From positions 48,084 through 112,083 of the forward strand of contig JAEYYX010000105.1 of NCBI GenBank assembly GCA_023428245.1: 64,000 nt of DNA. Reading direction: 5' to 3'. The position numbers and the translations under genes were made by a program. The notes beneath the pieces were generated by a model. That model ran no database searches and was not told the DNA's origin. It saw only the letters and a program-made list of their open reading frames with translations. Shown here piece by piece: positions 15,943 through 25,211 of the stretch. Position 1 is the stretch's first letter; the number at the start of each line of letters is the position of its first letter. Origin of the DNA: Pseudomonadota bacterium (lineage in GTDB: Bacteria > Myxococcota_A > Polyangia > Polyangiales > Polyangiaceae).

Positions 15943-17940
15943 TCAGAGCGCGCTTTGAATGCGAGCAGCGACGTGCGCCGGAGTGACCTTATACTCCTCA
16001 GCCAAACGCTCCATCGGGGCGGACGCGCCGAAGTCGTCGAGCCCGATGAGAATTCCTTCGGGCCCGGCGATCGCCGCCCAGGGCAGCGTCACGCCAAGCT
16101 CAAAGGTCGCGCGGCGCACGCCCTTCGGCAGGATGGCCTCACGGTCGCTCTCGCTCTGGCGCAGGAAGAGGTCCACGCAGGGCATCGAGACCACGCGGAT
16201 CCGACGACCGTTCTTGCGAAGGATCGCCGCAGCCTCAACGGCGACGCCGACCTCACTGCCCGTCGCGATCAGCACCACCTCAGGATTTTCGTCGTCGGAC
16301 AGGACGTAAGCGCCCTTGTCGAAGGTCGCCTTCGAAGTCGTCTTCCGCTCGAGCACGGGCAAATCCTGGCGCGAAGCCACGATCACGGTCGGCCCGTCCG
16401 CACGCTCGACAGCGTGCGTCCAGGCCCAGGCGCACTCGCCCGCGTCCGCCGGACGCACCACGTCGAGCCCGGGGATCATCCGCAAAGCCCAGAGATGCTC
16501 GATTGGCTGATGGGTCGCGCCGTCCTCGCCGAGGAACACCGAGTCGTGCGTCATCACATAGATCACACGCTGCTTCATGAGCGCCGCGAGGCGCATCGAT
16601 GGGCGCATGTAGTCGGTGAAGATCAGGAAGGTCGATCCGAATGGAATGTAACGGCCCGAGAGGACGAGGCCATTCATGACAGCGCCCATCCCGTGCTCGC
16701 GAATGCCGAAATGGATGTTGCGACCGCTGTAGTCGCTGGCCGAGACGGAGCCGCTCCCCGCGATGCCAACTTTGACGCTGCTCGTCAGATCAGCAGCCCC
16801 ACCAACGAGGTTCGGGACTTTGGCGGCGACCACCTGCTGGATCTTGCCCGAGATGACGCGTGTGGCGGATGCACCCTTGCCGCCGGCCGCCAAGAGCTCT
16901 TCGAAAGGCAAGCTCGGCACGGTCACCGAAAGCGCCGCGTCGAGCTTCGCTCGCTCGCTCGGGTCCAGGGCGGAAACTGCCTTCTTCCAGGCATCGTAGA
17001 CCGCGTCGAGGTCCCTCTGACGCGCCATGAAGGGGCGCTTTGCTTCCTCGGGTACGTAGAAGGTCGGCTCCACGGGCCAGCCAGCGGCTTCCTTGGTCTT
17101 TTTTACCTCTTCGCCTCCGAGGGGTGCGCCGTGAGCCGCGCTCTTCCCTTCTTTGCCGGGAGAACCGATACCGATCTTGGTGCGGGCAGCGATCAGAGAG
17201 GGTTGCTCGGAGCGGCGCGCCTCGGAAATCGCTGCGCGAAGTGCGTCTCCATCGTGGCCGTCGACGCGCTGGACGTGCCAACCCATAGCCGCGAAGCGCG
17301 CCGGGACGTCTTCGGTGAAGGCGATCGAAGTGTCGCCGTCGATCGTGATGTGATTGTCATCATAGATAACGATCAGGTTTCCAAGCTTCAAATGTCCAGC
17401 GATGCTGGCGGCCTCGTAGGCCACGCCTTCCATCACGTCACCGTCGGAACAGATGCAGAAGACGTCATAAGCGGCCAGCTGGCCGAGTTTGTCGCCGAGC
17501 TGCGCCGCGCTCATCTTGCTCGCGAGCGCGAGTCCGACCGCGTTACCGATGCCCTGGCCGAGCGGTCCCGTCGTCGTCTCGACGCCCGGCGTATGGCCGA
17601 CCTCCGGGTGACCCGGAGTGCGCGAACCCCACTGACGAAAATTACGCAAATCATCGAGCGTCACGTCGTAACCCGACAGGTGCAAGATCGAGTAAAGAAG
17701 CATCGAGGCGTGCCCACAGGAGAGCACGAAGCGATCGCGCGCCGGCCAGCTCGGATCTTTCGGCTGGTGACGGAGCTGATTCACAAACAGCTCTACGGCG
17801 ATACCCGAAAGGCCCATCGGCGTGCCGGGGTGGCCGCTCTGAGCTTTCTCGACGGCGTCGACGCTCAGGAAACGGATTGTTTTGATTGCGGACTCGAGGT
17901 CCTGCGTGGGGATAGGAGAAAAAGGAGCTTCGCTGGTCAC
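15943..17940 (-). CDS. tkt: Transketolase
   Basis: Thiamine-diphosphate enzyme of the non-oxidative pentose phosphate pathway. The 665-residue length is typical. Visible signatures are SGHPGTPMG near the N-terminus, the ThDP motif GDGDVMEGV...YDDNHITIDG, and HFGIREHGMGA with the catalytic Glu of the pyrimidine domain. The C-terminal domain is complete. The start is GTG at 17940. It lies 50 bases after mltG on the same strand, and a promoter-like TATAAG lies in that gap, so it may be transcribed both with mltG and on its own. Confidence 0.96.
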   Translation of the reverse strand: MTSEAPFSPIPTQDLESAIKTIRFLSVDAVEKAQSGHPGTPMGLSGIAVELFVNQLRHQPKDPSWPARDRFVLSCGHASMLLYSILHLSGYDVTLDDLRNFRQWGSRTPGHPEVGHTPGVETTTGPLGQGIGNAVGLALASKMSAAQLGDKLGQLAAYDVFCICSDGDVMEGVAYEAASIAGHLKLGNLIVIYDDNHITIDGDTSIAFTEDVPARFAAMGWHVQRVDGHDGDALRAAISEARRSEQPSLIAARTKIGIGSPGKEGKSAAHGAPLGGEEVKKTKEAAGWPVEPTFYVPEEAKRPFMARQRDLDAVYDAWKKAVSALDPSERAKLDAALSVTVPSLPFEELLAAGGKGASATRVISGKIQQVVAAKVPNLVGGAADLTSSVKVGIAGSGSVSASDYSGRNIHFGIREHGMGAVMNGLVLSGRYIPFGSTFLIFTDYMRPSMRLAALMKQRVIYVMTHDSVFLGEDGATHQPIEHLWALRMIPGLDVVRPADAGECAWAWTHAVERADGPTVIVASRQDLPVLERKTTSKATFDKGAYVLSDDENPEVVLIATGSEVGVAVEAAAILRKNGRRIRVVSMPCVDLFLRQSESDREAILPKGVRRATFELGVTLPWAAIAGPEGILIGLDDFGASAPMERLAEEYKVTPAHVAARIQSAL

Positions 17941-17973
17941 GTTTAGTTCTCTTACGTAAAAATTGAGCCCCTT

Positions 17974-18002
17974 CTTATATTCGCCGCGTGCTACTCTGGA
18001 AA
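17974..18002 (-). promoter_or_regulatory. Possible tkt promoter
   Basis: On the minus strand, TTTCCA (18002-17997) and TATAAG (17979-17974) are separated by 17 bases. They are placed just ahead of tkt, overlapping the end of mltG. The -10 is good and the -35 is weak. Confidence 0.35.
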
Positions 18003-19040
18003 GTCCGAGCGGGAAGGTGGAGCGAGAGCTCCGGGCAGCGCTTCCGCCCCCTTTTCGCCTGCGGACGGGCTGAGCCTTGGCCTTGAGCGGGCAAGCTCGG
18101 CGACGTTTTTTTGGTGTTCAGCGTAGGAGGCCGCGAATTTGTGGCGCCCAGCGCCATCTGAGACGAAATACAGCTCATCGGTCAGCTCCGGTGACAGCGC
18201 CGCGAGAAGCGAGGCGCGCCCGGGGTTTCCGATCGGGCCTGGCGGTAACCCTGCGTGACGATAGGTATTGTAAGGATTTGCGGATTCGCGGAGCAGCGCT
18301 GGCGTGGCGCGGATCTTCCCTTCGCTCATCGCCTCCCGGCAGGCTGGAGATGGAACAGGCATGACCCGACAGCCGTAAGCTGCGCTCGGATCACTCTGAA
18401 GCCGTCCGCGCGTCTCGCCCTGGGCGTCGCGCAGCCGATTTACGAAAACCGCCGCAATTCGGGCGCGCTCTTCGGGGAAACGAGCCTCCGCCTCCACAAG
18501 CGAAGCGAGCACTAGCAGGTCTTCGCGCCTCGAGAGGGGCTTCGGGGGAAAGCGGTCCCCGAGCGCCACAAAGTCGAGCGCGCGCCGTCGCACCATGCTC
18601 GTGAGCACTTTGTCAGCTTTGCTGTTTCGAAAAAACTCATAGGTCGCGGGCGCCAGGTACCCCTCCGCTGTGGGAAACGGGATCTCGAGCGATGCGAGCA
18701 GCACCGGGTCCGAGAACGCCTGAAGGAACTCTGCTTCGAGGCAGACCTCGGACTCCTCGAGCTTCCGGGCGATGTCGAACCCCGTCGCACCTTCGACGAC
18801 CAGCACCTTGACAACCTGCCCGGGGATCAGCGCCCGCACACGGCGCGTGAGTCCATTTTCTCCTCCCAAAAGCGAAAAGACGAAGAGCCCGATGAGGAGC
18901 GCGAGCGACGAACCAATCAAGGCGCGAACGAGAAGGCGACGCGAATTGTCACGCTTCGCGGCCTGGGAGCGAGCGCTCCGGGCCCGCGGCGCCCGGACAC
19001 TCGAGCGTGGCTTGGGCCGGGAGGGGCTCTGCCGTTTCAT
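17991..19040 (-). CDS. mltG: Endolytic murein transglycosylase MltG
   Basis: Cleaves nascent glycan strands at the inner membrane and so sets strand length. A basic cytoplasmic N-terminus (residues 1-36) precedes one membrane segment (~38-58); then come a LysM-like subdomain and the YceG catalytic domain. The catalytic Glu is probably Glu183 in SLVEAEA, and the family motifs VFVNRL, LQSDPSAAYG, YNTYRHAGLPPGPIGNPG and YFVSDGAGRHKFA are all present. Its ATG overlaps the ruvX stop as ATGA, so the two are translationally coupled. The C-terminus has a short Pro/Ala-rich tail. mltG beside ruvX is a common bacterial pairing. Confidence 0.94.
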   Translation of the reverse strand: MKRQSPSRPKPRSSVRAPRARSARSQAAKRDNSRRLLVRALIGSSLALLIGLFVFSLLGGENGLTRRVRALIPGQVVKVLVVEGATGFDIARKLEESEVCLEAEFLQAFSDPVLLASLEIPFPTAEGYLAPATYEFFRNSKADKVLTSMVRRRALDFVALGDRFPPKPLSRREDLLVLASLVEAEARFPEERARIAAVFVNRLRDAQGETRGRLQSDPSAAYGCRVMPVPSPACREAMSEGKIRATPALLRESANPYNTYRHAGLPPGPIGNPGRASLLAALSPELTDELYFVSDGAGRHKFAASYAEHQKNVAELARSRPRLSPSAGEKGAEALPGALAPPSRSDFPE

Positions 19041-19465
19041 GGCTCTGCGCCCCGCCCGTCGAGGTAAGTTTGCAGTAAGATAGCCGCGGCCGCGCTATCA
19101 ATCTTCTCCTTCTGCTCTCTCGCGCGTGTCCCCCCCTCGCGGAGCAAGAGGCTGGCTTGGACCGTCGAGAGGCGCTCGTCGACAAGCACGACGTCGAGGC
19201 TGAGCGCTTGTTCGAGTTCTCGCGCAAACTCGCGAACCCTCACTTCCGAGCGACCGCTCGTCCCGTCCATGTTGCGCGGGAGGCCCAAAACGACGACGAC
19301 GATCTCTTCTTCCTTCACCAAAGTCCGAAGCGCCCGGAGCACACGGGCCCGCGGCTCTGCTGGCAAGGCGGGCCTGGGATGCGCGAGGAGGCCAAGCTCA
19401 TCCGAGACGGCCAACCCGATCCGGGCGCGGCCATAATCTAGACCTAAAGCTCGCCCCGACCTCAT
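19037..19465 (-). CDS. ruvX: Putative pre-16S rRNA nuclease YqgF/RuvX
   Basis: A 142-residue RNase-H-fold protein of the YqgF family, which matures the 5' end of 16S rRNA and has been proposed as a Holliday junction resolvase. Acidic active-site motifs are visible: GLDYGRARIG at the start, VVLGLPRNMDG, VLVDERLST and KIDSAAAAILLQ. I chose the ATG at 19465, since the family begins with this MRxGRALGLDYG segment; an upstream start at 19540 would add an atypical basic extension. It ends in an ATGA overlap with mltG and is divergent from hisS. Confidence 0.92.
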   Translation of the reverse strand: MRSGRALGLDYGRARIGLAVSDELGLLAHPRPALPAEPRARVLRALRTLVKEEEIVVVVLGLPRNMDGTSGRSEVRVREFARELEQALSLDVVLVDERLSTVQASLLLREGGTRAREQKEKIDSAAAAILLQTYLDGRGAEP

Positions 19466-19585
19466 TCGACAGTACCGAAAGCGGGAGATCGTCGCCTTTC
19501 GGAGGAGACAGCGCTTGACCGGATGCCCGCGGCTTTGCATAAGCCCGTCCGGGCTGCCTCGTTTCGGGCTTCGCCGCGAAAGGTC

Positions 19586-20860
19586 ATGAAATACCGCGCC
19601 GTCAAAGGGATGAACGACATCCTACCCGAGGAGGCCCGTCGCTTCCAGTTCGTCGAAGGAGTGTTTCGCGCCGAAGTCGAAAAGGCAGGCTACCGCGAGC
19701 TCCGCACGCCCATCGTCGAGGAGCTCGGCCTGTTCCACAAGTCGACAGGCGAAACGAGCGAGGTCGTCCAAAAGCAGATGTTCGTTCTCGAGCGCGGCCG
19801 CGAAACTCTCGCGCTCCGTCCAGAAGGAACCCCGAGCGCCGCTCGCGTCTACATCGGCCAGAGCCAATGGGCCAAAGAGCCCATCACGAAGTGGTACTAC
19901 ATCGGGCCGATGTTCCGGGCCGAACAGCCCCAGCGCGGCCGCTATCGCCAGTTTCACCAAGCAGGCTGTGAACTCTACGGCGACCCGGGTCCGCTCTCCG
20001 ATGCAGAGCTCATCGATCTGCTCTACCGCTTCACGACGAACCTCGGCCTCAAGGGTGTCACGATCCATGTGAACTCCCTCGGCGGCGCCGAAGCCCGCGA
20101 AGCTTATAGGGCCCGCCTCCGCGAGTACTTCGAGCCAATCAGGTCGGAGCTCAGCGAACACGCTCAGGCGCGCCTTGGCGATAACCCTCTGCGTATCCTC
20201 GACTCGAAAGATCCCCGCGATATCGAAGCATCCAAGGGAGCCCCGATCCTGCTCGATTCATTGACCGACGAAGACAAGACTCATTTCGAGGGCCTCCGCG
20301 CGGCGCTCGACGCTCTCGGCACTCCCTACGAGGTCGATCCGAAGCTCGTACGCGGCCTCGACTACTATACGCGCACCTGCTTCGAGCTCACAGCAGACTC
20401 AGGCGAGATCGGGTCCCAGAACGCGATCCTCGGCGGCGGACGCTACAACTCGATGATCGGCGACCTCGGTGGCGAGGACGTACCCGCAATCGGTTTCGCG
20501 CTCGGCCTCGAGCGCCTCTTGCTCGCGCTCGGCGACGTCGGTCCTGCCCCGCCGCCCCTCTGCTTCTTCGCGCCCCTCGGGAGCGAGGCTGGTCGGGCCG
20601 CGCTCAAGGCAGGCGCCACGCTCCGCGCCCGAGGCGCTCACGTGGAAATCGACGGGCGAGAAGGCTCGCTCAAGAGCAAGCTGCGTCGAGCTGGTTCGAT
20701 GAACGCTCGGGTCGCAGTGGTACTCGGTGATAGCGAGCTCGCACGAGGTGTGGCGCAGGTGAAAAACATGGCTTCTCACGAGCAGTTCGAGGTTCCGCTC
20801 GAAGAGCTCCCCGAACGCATCCTGAGCCTGCTCAGCGCCGAGGGCCAGGCTTCCAAATGA
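19586..20860 (+). CDS. hisS: Histidyl-tRNA synthetase
   Basis: Class II aminoacyl-tRNA synthetase. The 424 residues contain the usual KGMNDILP start, motif 2 (RPEGTPSAARVY), FRAEQPQRGRYRQFHQ, and the histidine-binding motif GLDYYTRT followed by GGGRYNSM. A C-terminal anticodon-binding domain completes the enzyme. The ATG at 19586 is the family start. Its stop overlaps the start of the next gene (ATGA), coupling it to the repeat protein downstream. A 120-base divergent region separates it from ruvX. Confidence 0.96.
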   Translation: MKYRAVKGMNDILPEEARRFQFVEGVFRAEVEKAGYRELRTPIVEELGLFHKSTGETSEVVQKQMFVLERGRETLALRPEGTPSAARVYIGQSQWAKEPITKWYYIGPMFRAEQPQRGRYRQFHQAGCELYGDPGPLSDAELIDLLYRFTTNLGLKGVTIHVNSLGGAEAREAYRARLREYFEPIRSELSEHAQARLGDNPLRILDSKDPRDIEASKGAPILLDSLTDEDKTHFEGLRAALDALGTPYEVDPKLVRGLDYYTRTCFELTADSGEIGSQNAILGGGRYNSMIGDLGGEDVPAIGFALGLERLLLALGDVGPAPPPLCFFAPLGSEAGRAALKAGATLRARGAHVEIDGREGSLKSKLRRAGSMNARVAVVLGDSELARGVAQVKNMASHEQFEVPLEELPERILSLLSAEGQASK

Positions 20861-22593
20861 GCCTCAGCTTGCCTCGATCCCTCCGCGCCCGGAAAAACGC
20901 CGGCTTCGCCCCACTGCTCCTTCTGCTCGGGCTCAGCCCGTCTGCTTCCGCACAGGGCCAGCTTCCCGACATGGCGCCCATCGGCGCCTCCCCTGGCCCC
21001 TCGAGTCGCCCGGCTCCGTCCTCGGATATGCCCGAGACTCACGCGGCGGCCGGCGAGGAGTCGACCCTCAGCGCAGGAGATGAGCCCACCCTCCCCGATG
21101 ACCCGCTCGCGATGAGCGAGAGCGTCGAGCAAGCCATTGGTAGCGACTTCATGCTGGAGGATCCGCTGCGCTCACGCGCGACCCAGCGCCGCTTCTACGG
21201 ACTCTATTTCGAAGAGTCGAACCCGCTCGAGCGCTACCGCGTTTTGTTCCCGCTTTGGGGCGAGCGAACCAAAAAGGTTCAACTCCCTGAGCTCGAGCTC
21301 CCGGGACAGGATCGCGCTTCGCTCTATCTATTTTATTACAATCGTCGCGCGCCCAATCATCGAGACGACATCCTATTTCCGCTGTTCTGGAACGTTCAGA
21401 ACCCTCTCGAGAATGAGCGGAGCACGATCGTCGGGCCCTTCGTGAATCGCCGCGGGCCCAAGAAGAGCGACGATTGGCTGTTCCCCCTCTACATGACGGG
21501 CACGCGGGAGTCCGGTGCCTACACGGTGATCCCGCCGCTGCTCACGATGATGAAGCGGAACGCCGAAGGCGGACTGAACATCGTTGGCCCTGCCTTCTGT
21601 TCGTTCACAGGCGGCCAGCGCTGCGACACTCGCACAGCCTCGGACATCGATCTCGGCATCGCGCCCCTCTATTTCTTCGGCCAGAACAAGACGCGCGTCT
21701 ACGAGGTCATCCCCCCGCTCCTACACTACTACCGGTATTCACCGCGCAGCGAAGATTGGCTGAACGTCTACGGACCCTACTACCGTGAAGAGAAGGGCGA
21801 ACGGAGCATCTTCCACTTCCTGCCCGCCTATTACTCGATCTGGGGCAAGGGTGAGCGCCACACGACGCTCCTGCCTCTCTTTCACTACGGGTACAAGGGA
21901 CACCAGAACCTGCTCGTCACGCCGCTCTTCCTGAATCGAACCGGCAAAGATCGCGAGAAGACGTTCGTCACCTACCTCTACGCGCGGCACCGAGGACATG
22001 TCGAACTCGACATGATCACTCCGCTCTATTTCCATCACCGGGAGCCATCGATCGGGCTCGATCGAAAGCTGTTCTTCCCGTTCCTCTACTCAAACGTCAG
22101 CCCCAGGGAACAGACCACAGTCTTCTTCCCCTTCTACTCTGACAGTGAGCGGTTTGGTGTTTCCCGCTCGACCTGGGTTACCCCCGCCTTCAATTACAAG
22201 CGGGACCTCGACGGCTGGTCCTTCAAGGCGCTCCCGAGCATCTTCGTCGGCGAGAGCGGTGGAAAACAGCACCGCGTGGTCGCGCCCCTGTTCTTCGACT
22301 TCAAGTCGAACACCTCCCGCCAGACTATCGGGTTCCCGCTCTTCTGGCGCTTCGCCGAACAAGAGTCGACCTCGACCATCATCGCCAACACTTACTATCG
22401 CGAGAAGCGTTACAAGAACGGCGTCGACTGGCAGTTCCATTTCCTGCCACTCTTTTCCTACGGCAAGCGTCCTGACGGACACTTCTGGAACATCCTCTTC
22501 GGGATGACCGGCTTCACGCGCAAAGGCGCCGCGAGCGAGCTGCGCCTTCTCTACATCCCGATCGAGCTAAGCCAACCGGAAACAATCGAATGA
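20857..22593 (+). CDS. Secreted protein of ~17-residue Pro-aromatic repeats
   Basis: A 578-residue protein with an N-terminal signal peptide (hydrophobic residues ~17-27, ending SASA) and a Pro/Ser-rich linker to residue ~100. The rest consists of a degenerate repeat with the pattern hydrophobic-x-P-[LFAY]-[FYLW]-aromatic, for example ILFPLFW, WLFPLYM, VIPPLLH, LLPLFHYG, VTPLFLN, VAPLFFD and FLPLFSYG. The key prolines fall near residues 132, 175, 194, 210, 227, 245, 270, 287, 307, 323, 340, 356, 389, 408, 425, 443, 460, 477, 494 and 531, so most gaps are 16-20. This is compatible with a beta-strand repeat at the cell envelope. I recognise no named family. The start overlaps the hisS stop, which makes co-translation likely. 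Confidence 0.75.
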   Translation: MSLSLPRSLRARKNAGFAPLLLLLGLSPSASAQGQLPDMAPIGASPGPSSRPAPSSDMPETHAAAGEESTLSAGDEPTLPDDPLAMSESVEQAIGSDFMLEDPLRSRATQRRFYGLYFEESNPLERYRVLFPLWGERTKKVQLPELELPGQDRASLYLFYYNRRAPNHRDDILFPLFWNVQNPLENERSTIVGPFVNRRGPKKSDDWLFPLYMTGTRESGAYTVIPPLLTMMKRNAEGGLNIVGPAFCSFTGGQRCDTRTASDIDLGIAPLYFFGQNKTRVYEVIPPLLHYYRYSPRSEDWLNVYGPYYREEKGERSIFHFLPAYYSIWGKGERHTTLLPLFHYGYKGHQNLLVTPLFLNRTGKDREKTFVTYLYARHRGHVELDMITPLYFHHREPSIGLDRKLFFPFLYSNVSPREQTTVFFPFYSDSERFGVSRSTWVTPAFNYKRDLDGWSFKALPSIFVGESGGKQHRVVAPLFFDFKSNTSRQTIGFPLFWRFAEQESTSTIIANTYYREKRYKNGVDWQFHFLPLFSYGKRPDGHFWNILFGMTGFTRKGAASELRLLYIPIELSQPETIE

Positions 22594-22599
22594 ACGCTC

Positions 22600-22632
22600 G
22601 AAGGCGTCCCGAGCCGCGCTCGGTACGCCTTC
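22600..22632 (+). terminator. Two-part perfect hairpin, no U-tract
   Basis: GAAGGCGT (22600-22607) pairs with ACGCCTTC (22625-22632) and, inside it, CCGAG (22609-22613) with CTCGG (22619-22623), leaving one C/T mismatch and a five-base loop. It starts seven bases after the plus-strand stop and precedes the convergent beta-barrel gene, so it can serve both. Confidence 0.55.
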
Positions 22633-22659
22633 TCCGAAATGCGCGCGTCCCTGCTCCTC

Positions 22660-23637
22660 TCAGAACGTCAGGCCAATGCCGATACTCAGATCGGGCCCCG
22701 ACAGAGAGAGCCCAGGCGCTTCGAACTCAGCGTCAATGGCACTTCCAGCTCCGGGCTCGAGCGTCGAGGCTCGACTCTCCGTGAAGCGATAACCCGCCTC
22801 GGCGAAGAGCCAGACTCTTGGCTCTCGCACACGTCCATCCGCCGACCCCGCGAGACGTAAGGCCAATCCAGCGTGGCCCCCGAGCGCAAAGGCCCACTCC
22901 CCCCCGTGGAGCGGCAGCGCCAGATTCATGAGGCTACGCTGGATGAATGCGGCTCCAGGAGACAGCCGGGCGTAACCGTAGAATTGGTGGTGGAAATGGT
23001 ACCGCGCTTCGAGCCCCACGCCGAGCAGGCCCAGCTCGAGGCTCGTCCGCGTCCCGCGCGCGTCCCCTCCCAACGAGCCGTAACTTCCTTCGAAGAGCGC
23101 TGCGAAAGCGAAGCGGCCCACGCTGAGCGGCGCCACGCCGAGCCGCGCACCCAAGAGACCGAAGGCCTTGGTCGAAGTGAAGGGATCCGCGGCCGCGTCC
23201 GTCAAGAAGGCTGGTCCGAAGGAGAGCTGCAGGTCGAAATGGATTTGGTGGTAGGTGAACGGTAGGGTGTTCGGATCGGGTAGAGGCTCAGGCGGAGGCT
23301 CAACAGCGGACACCTCGGTGACCCGCGGGCCGTTCGGCTGGGCAGAAGGGACACCCGGCTCAGCGCCGGGCGGCGCCGAATCGAGAGGTTGAGTTTCTGT
23401 TTCGGGCTCAGGCGCGGCGGGCGCAACGTCTCCTGGCACCGGGGTCGGGCCCTCCGTCAGAACCGCGCCTTCCTGGCTCGGAGCGGTCTCGGAGACAGGT
23501 GCCCCCGGAGCGGGAGCGCCGGGCACGGGCTCGGCCGAAGGAGGACCCGCTTGCTGGGCTGAAGCTGCCCGCGCTGCCCCGAAGAGCGAAAGCGTGAGGC
23601 CCCAGACAATGGCAGTGTGGTGATTGCTCAGTTTCAT
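22660..23637 (-). CDS. Outer-membrane beta-barrel-like protein
   Basis: A 325-residue exported protein. It has a signal peptide ending ASAQ (residues ~1-28), a Pro/Ala/Glu-rich linker (~30-125), and a ~200-residue C-terminal domain of alternating hydrophobic and polar strands. That domain ends in a terminal aromatic (GIGLTF), as in OMP beta-barrels. I chose the ATG at 23637 over the one at 23649 because it overlaps the preceding gene's TGA as ATGA. It is the last gene of an operon with three beta-propeller-like lipoproteins. The linker could cross the periplasm or contact peptidoglycan. Function unknown. Confidence 0.75.
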   Translation of the reverse strand: MKLSNHHTAIVWGLTLSLFGAARAASAQQAGPPSAEPVPGAPAPGAPVSETAPSQEGAVLTEGPTPVPGDVAPAAPEPETETQPLDSAPPGAEPGVPSAQPNGPRVTEVSAVEPPPEPLPDPNTLPFTYHQIHFDLQLSFGPAFLTDAAADPFTSTKAFGLLGARLGVAPLSVGRFAFAALFEGSYGSLGGDARGTRTSLELGLLGVGLEARYHFHHQFYGYARLSPGAAFIQRSLMNLALPLHGGEWAFALGGHAGLALRLAGSADGRVREPRVWLFAEAGYRFTESRASTLEPGAGSAIDAEFEAPGLSLSGPDLSIGIGLTF

Positions 23638-25211
23638 CGAAGCCCCCAAAGATGAAGTGCGGGGAAATATTCGGAGTCAGTGGGGGCAGGTTGATAGGCG
23701 TCTCCCACTGTCACAGAGAGCCCTTGGTCGGCGCTATGCAGGAGGAGCATCGCACGCCCGCCGTCGTCCCGAGCAATGTCGAACACCTCAGCGATCTCGC
23801 TCCCTGCCGTGAAAGACGTCGGATGAAGATCTGTAAGATCGATCATTGATAGTGCCTGAGTCTCAGAGGCCACTGCCCAAATGCGCCCGCCGTCACGAGC
23901 GACGCTGATCTTGTAGTCGCCGCTGCGCGTCTCGAGCGGGAAAGACTCCCGCTTGATGAGGTCGAGGACGAAGAAGCGACGGGGATCGTTCGAGAGAAGG
24001 ACCTTCAGATGTCCGTTCGCCCCGCCCACATCGAGCACCGCCGAAAGGGGCACACTGAGATCCGTCGGATCAACGCTTCTGTAAGGGGTCCCGCTCGTCG
24101 AGCCCAAAGACCAGAAAGCGATCCGGCGAGCGTCTCCGCCCCAGAGCAGAGCCACGTCGCCTCCTTCCGGGGGAGAGTCGAGAGCGCCTGTGATGCGCGA
24201 CATACGGGAATACGGAGCGCCCAGCTCGACCACCTCGGTGGCGGTCGTGTACGGGTCGACCAATGTGGCCCGGGAGCGCGTGGGTACAAGCGCGGCGAGC
24301 CTGAGCCCACGGTCCGTCTGCACGAACTCGATCGCACTCGGCACCCCGCCCACATCCACGATGTTCACCCGCAAGGAGAAGTCTCGCCCTTCCGTGGTCG
24401 GAGGAGCGAACTGACACAAGACCACGTCCGAGCTGCCGTTCAAGCGAACTGCCAAGCGCGCGTCCGTCGGATCATCCGGATCGCCGTCGCTGTAGACAAC
24501 TTGTTCCGGAGCCAGACGTGTTCCACCCGAGTTCTTCGGAAGCTGCACTGTTACCTCACTTCGCTCGAGATGATCGAGGTCAACGAGCGCGATGTCTCGG
24601 TCGGTGCGGGCCACAAGGAAGCGGCGCGGAGCGCCCTCTGGCACGGCCAGAGGCTCGGTGAACAAAAGGCCGACAGGTGCACCGCCAAAGGAGCGCAGCG
24701 TCTTCGGTCGAGGCTTCGACTTTTCGTTCTTGAGGTCGATGAAAACGAGTTCGTTCGGATTCGTGACGATAGCGTTCCCTGAAAAAGCCACCACAAACTC
24801 CCCCTCGGGGTCGAGGGCGAGCGAGCCCATGGGGTCGTCGAGCTCGAGCTCACGCTCGAGCCTCGGCTTGGTGCCGCCGGAGAAGATTTGGAGGGTGGGC
24901 GGAGGATCTTCAGGGCGCACTCGGGGCACTTTCCCCTGCGCAAGAACGAAGAGCCTCTCCCCATCCTGGCTCGCCTCGACGAAGCTCGCCCCTTCGCCGA
25001 GCGGGAACCGACTTCTTTCGAGAGATCTCCGCTTTTTGGAGCTCAGGAAAATCAGCTCGCCCATCCCTTCGTCGACTACAGCAACGCTACCGCTGAGCCC
25101 AATCGTTCTTCCCCGCTCGAACTGGGCGTCCCACTTCGGATCTCTTCCCCCACAGGCGAAGAGCGAAAGTGAGATTCCGATCAAAAATAGCCGAGTGCCC
25201 CACCTACTCAT
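23634..25211 (-). CDS. Beta-propeller-like lipoprotein (third of three)
   Basis: A 525-residue lipoprotein. The signal peptide ends with the lipobox LFAC (Cys20) followed by GGRD. The mature part has repeated segments of the YVTN/WD-like kind (strands with a small GxL/V turn, for example GSLALDPEGEFVVAFSG and HLKVLLSNDPRRFFVLDL), so a six- to eight-bladed propeller is plausible. It is more divergent than its two upstream neighbours. ATG at 25211 overlaps the previous stop by one base (TAATG), and its own stop overlaps the beta-barrel gene start. The residue after Cys is Gly, consistent with outer-membrane localisation, but sorting rules in this group are not certain. Confidence 0.8.
   Translation of the reverse strand: MSRWGTRLFLIGISLSLFACGGRDPKWDAQFERGRTIGLSGSVAVVDEGMGELIFLSSKKRRSLERSRFPLGEGASFVEASQDGERLFVLAQGKVPRVRPEDPPPTLQIFSGGTKPRLERELELDDPMGSLALDPEGEFVVAFSGNAIVTNPNELVFIDLKNEKSKPRPKTLRSFGGAPVGLLFTEPLAVPEGAPRRFLVARTDRDIALVDLDHLERSEVTVQLPKNSGGTRLAPEQVVYSDGDPDDPTDARLAVRLNGSSDVVLCQFAPPTTEGRDFSLRVNIVDVGGVPSAIEFVQTDRGLRLAALVPTRSRATLVDPYTTATEVVELGAPYSRMSRITGALDSPPEGGDVALLWGGDARRIAFWSLGSTSGTPYRSVDPTDLSVPLSAVLDVGGANGHLKVLLSNDPRRFFVLDLIKRESFPLETRSGDYKISVARDGGRIWAVASETQALSMIDLTDLHPTSFTAGSEIAEVFDIARDDGGRAMLLLHSADQGLSVTVGDAYQPAPTDSEYFPALHLWGLR

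Noticed and set aside
15955..17946. 663-codon open frame opposite tkt
   Set aside because: Antisense shadow of a GC-rich gene; the product is Arg/His/Asp-rich with no family similarity, while tkt on the other strand is unmistakable.
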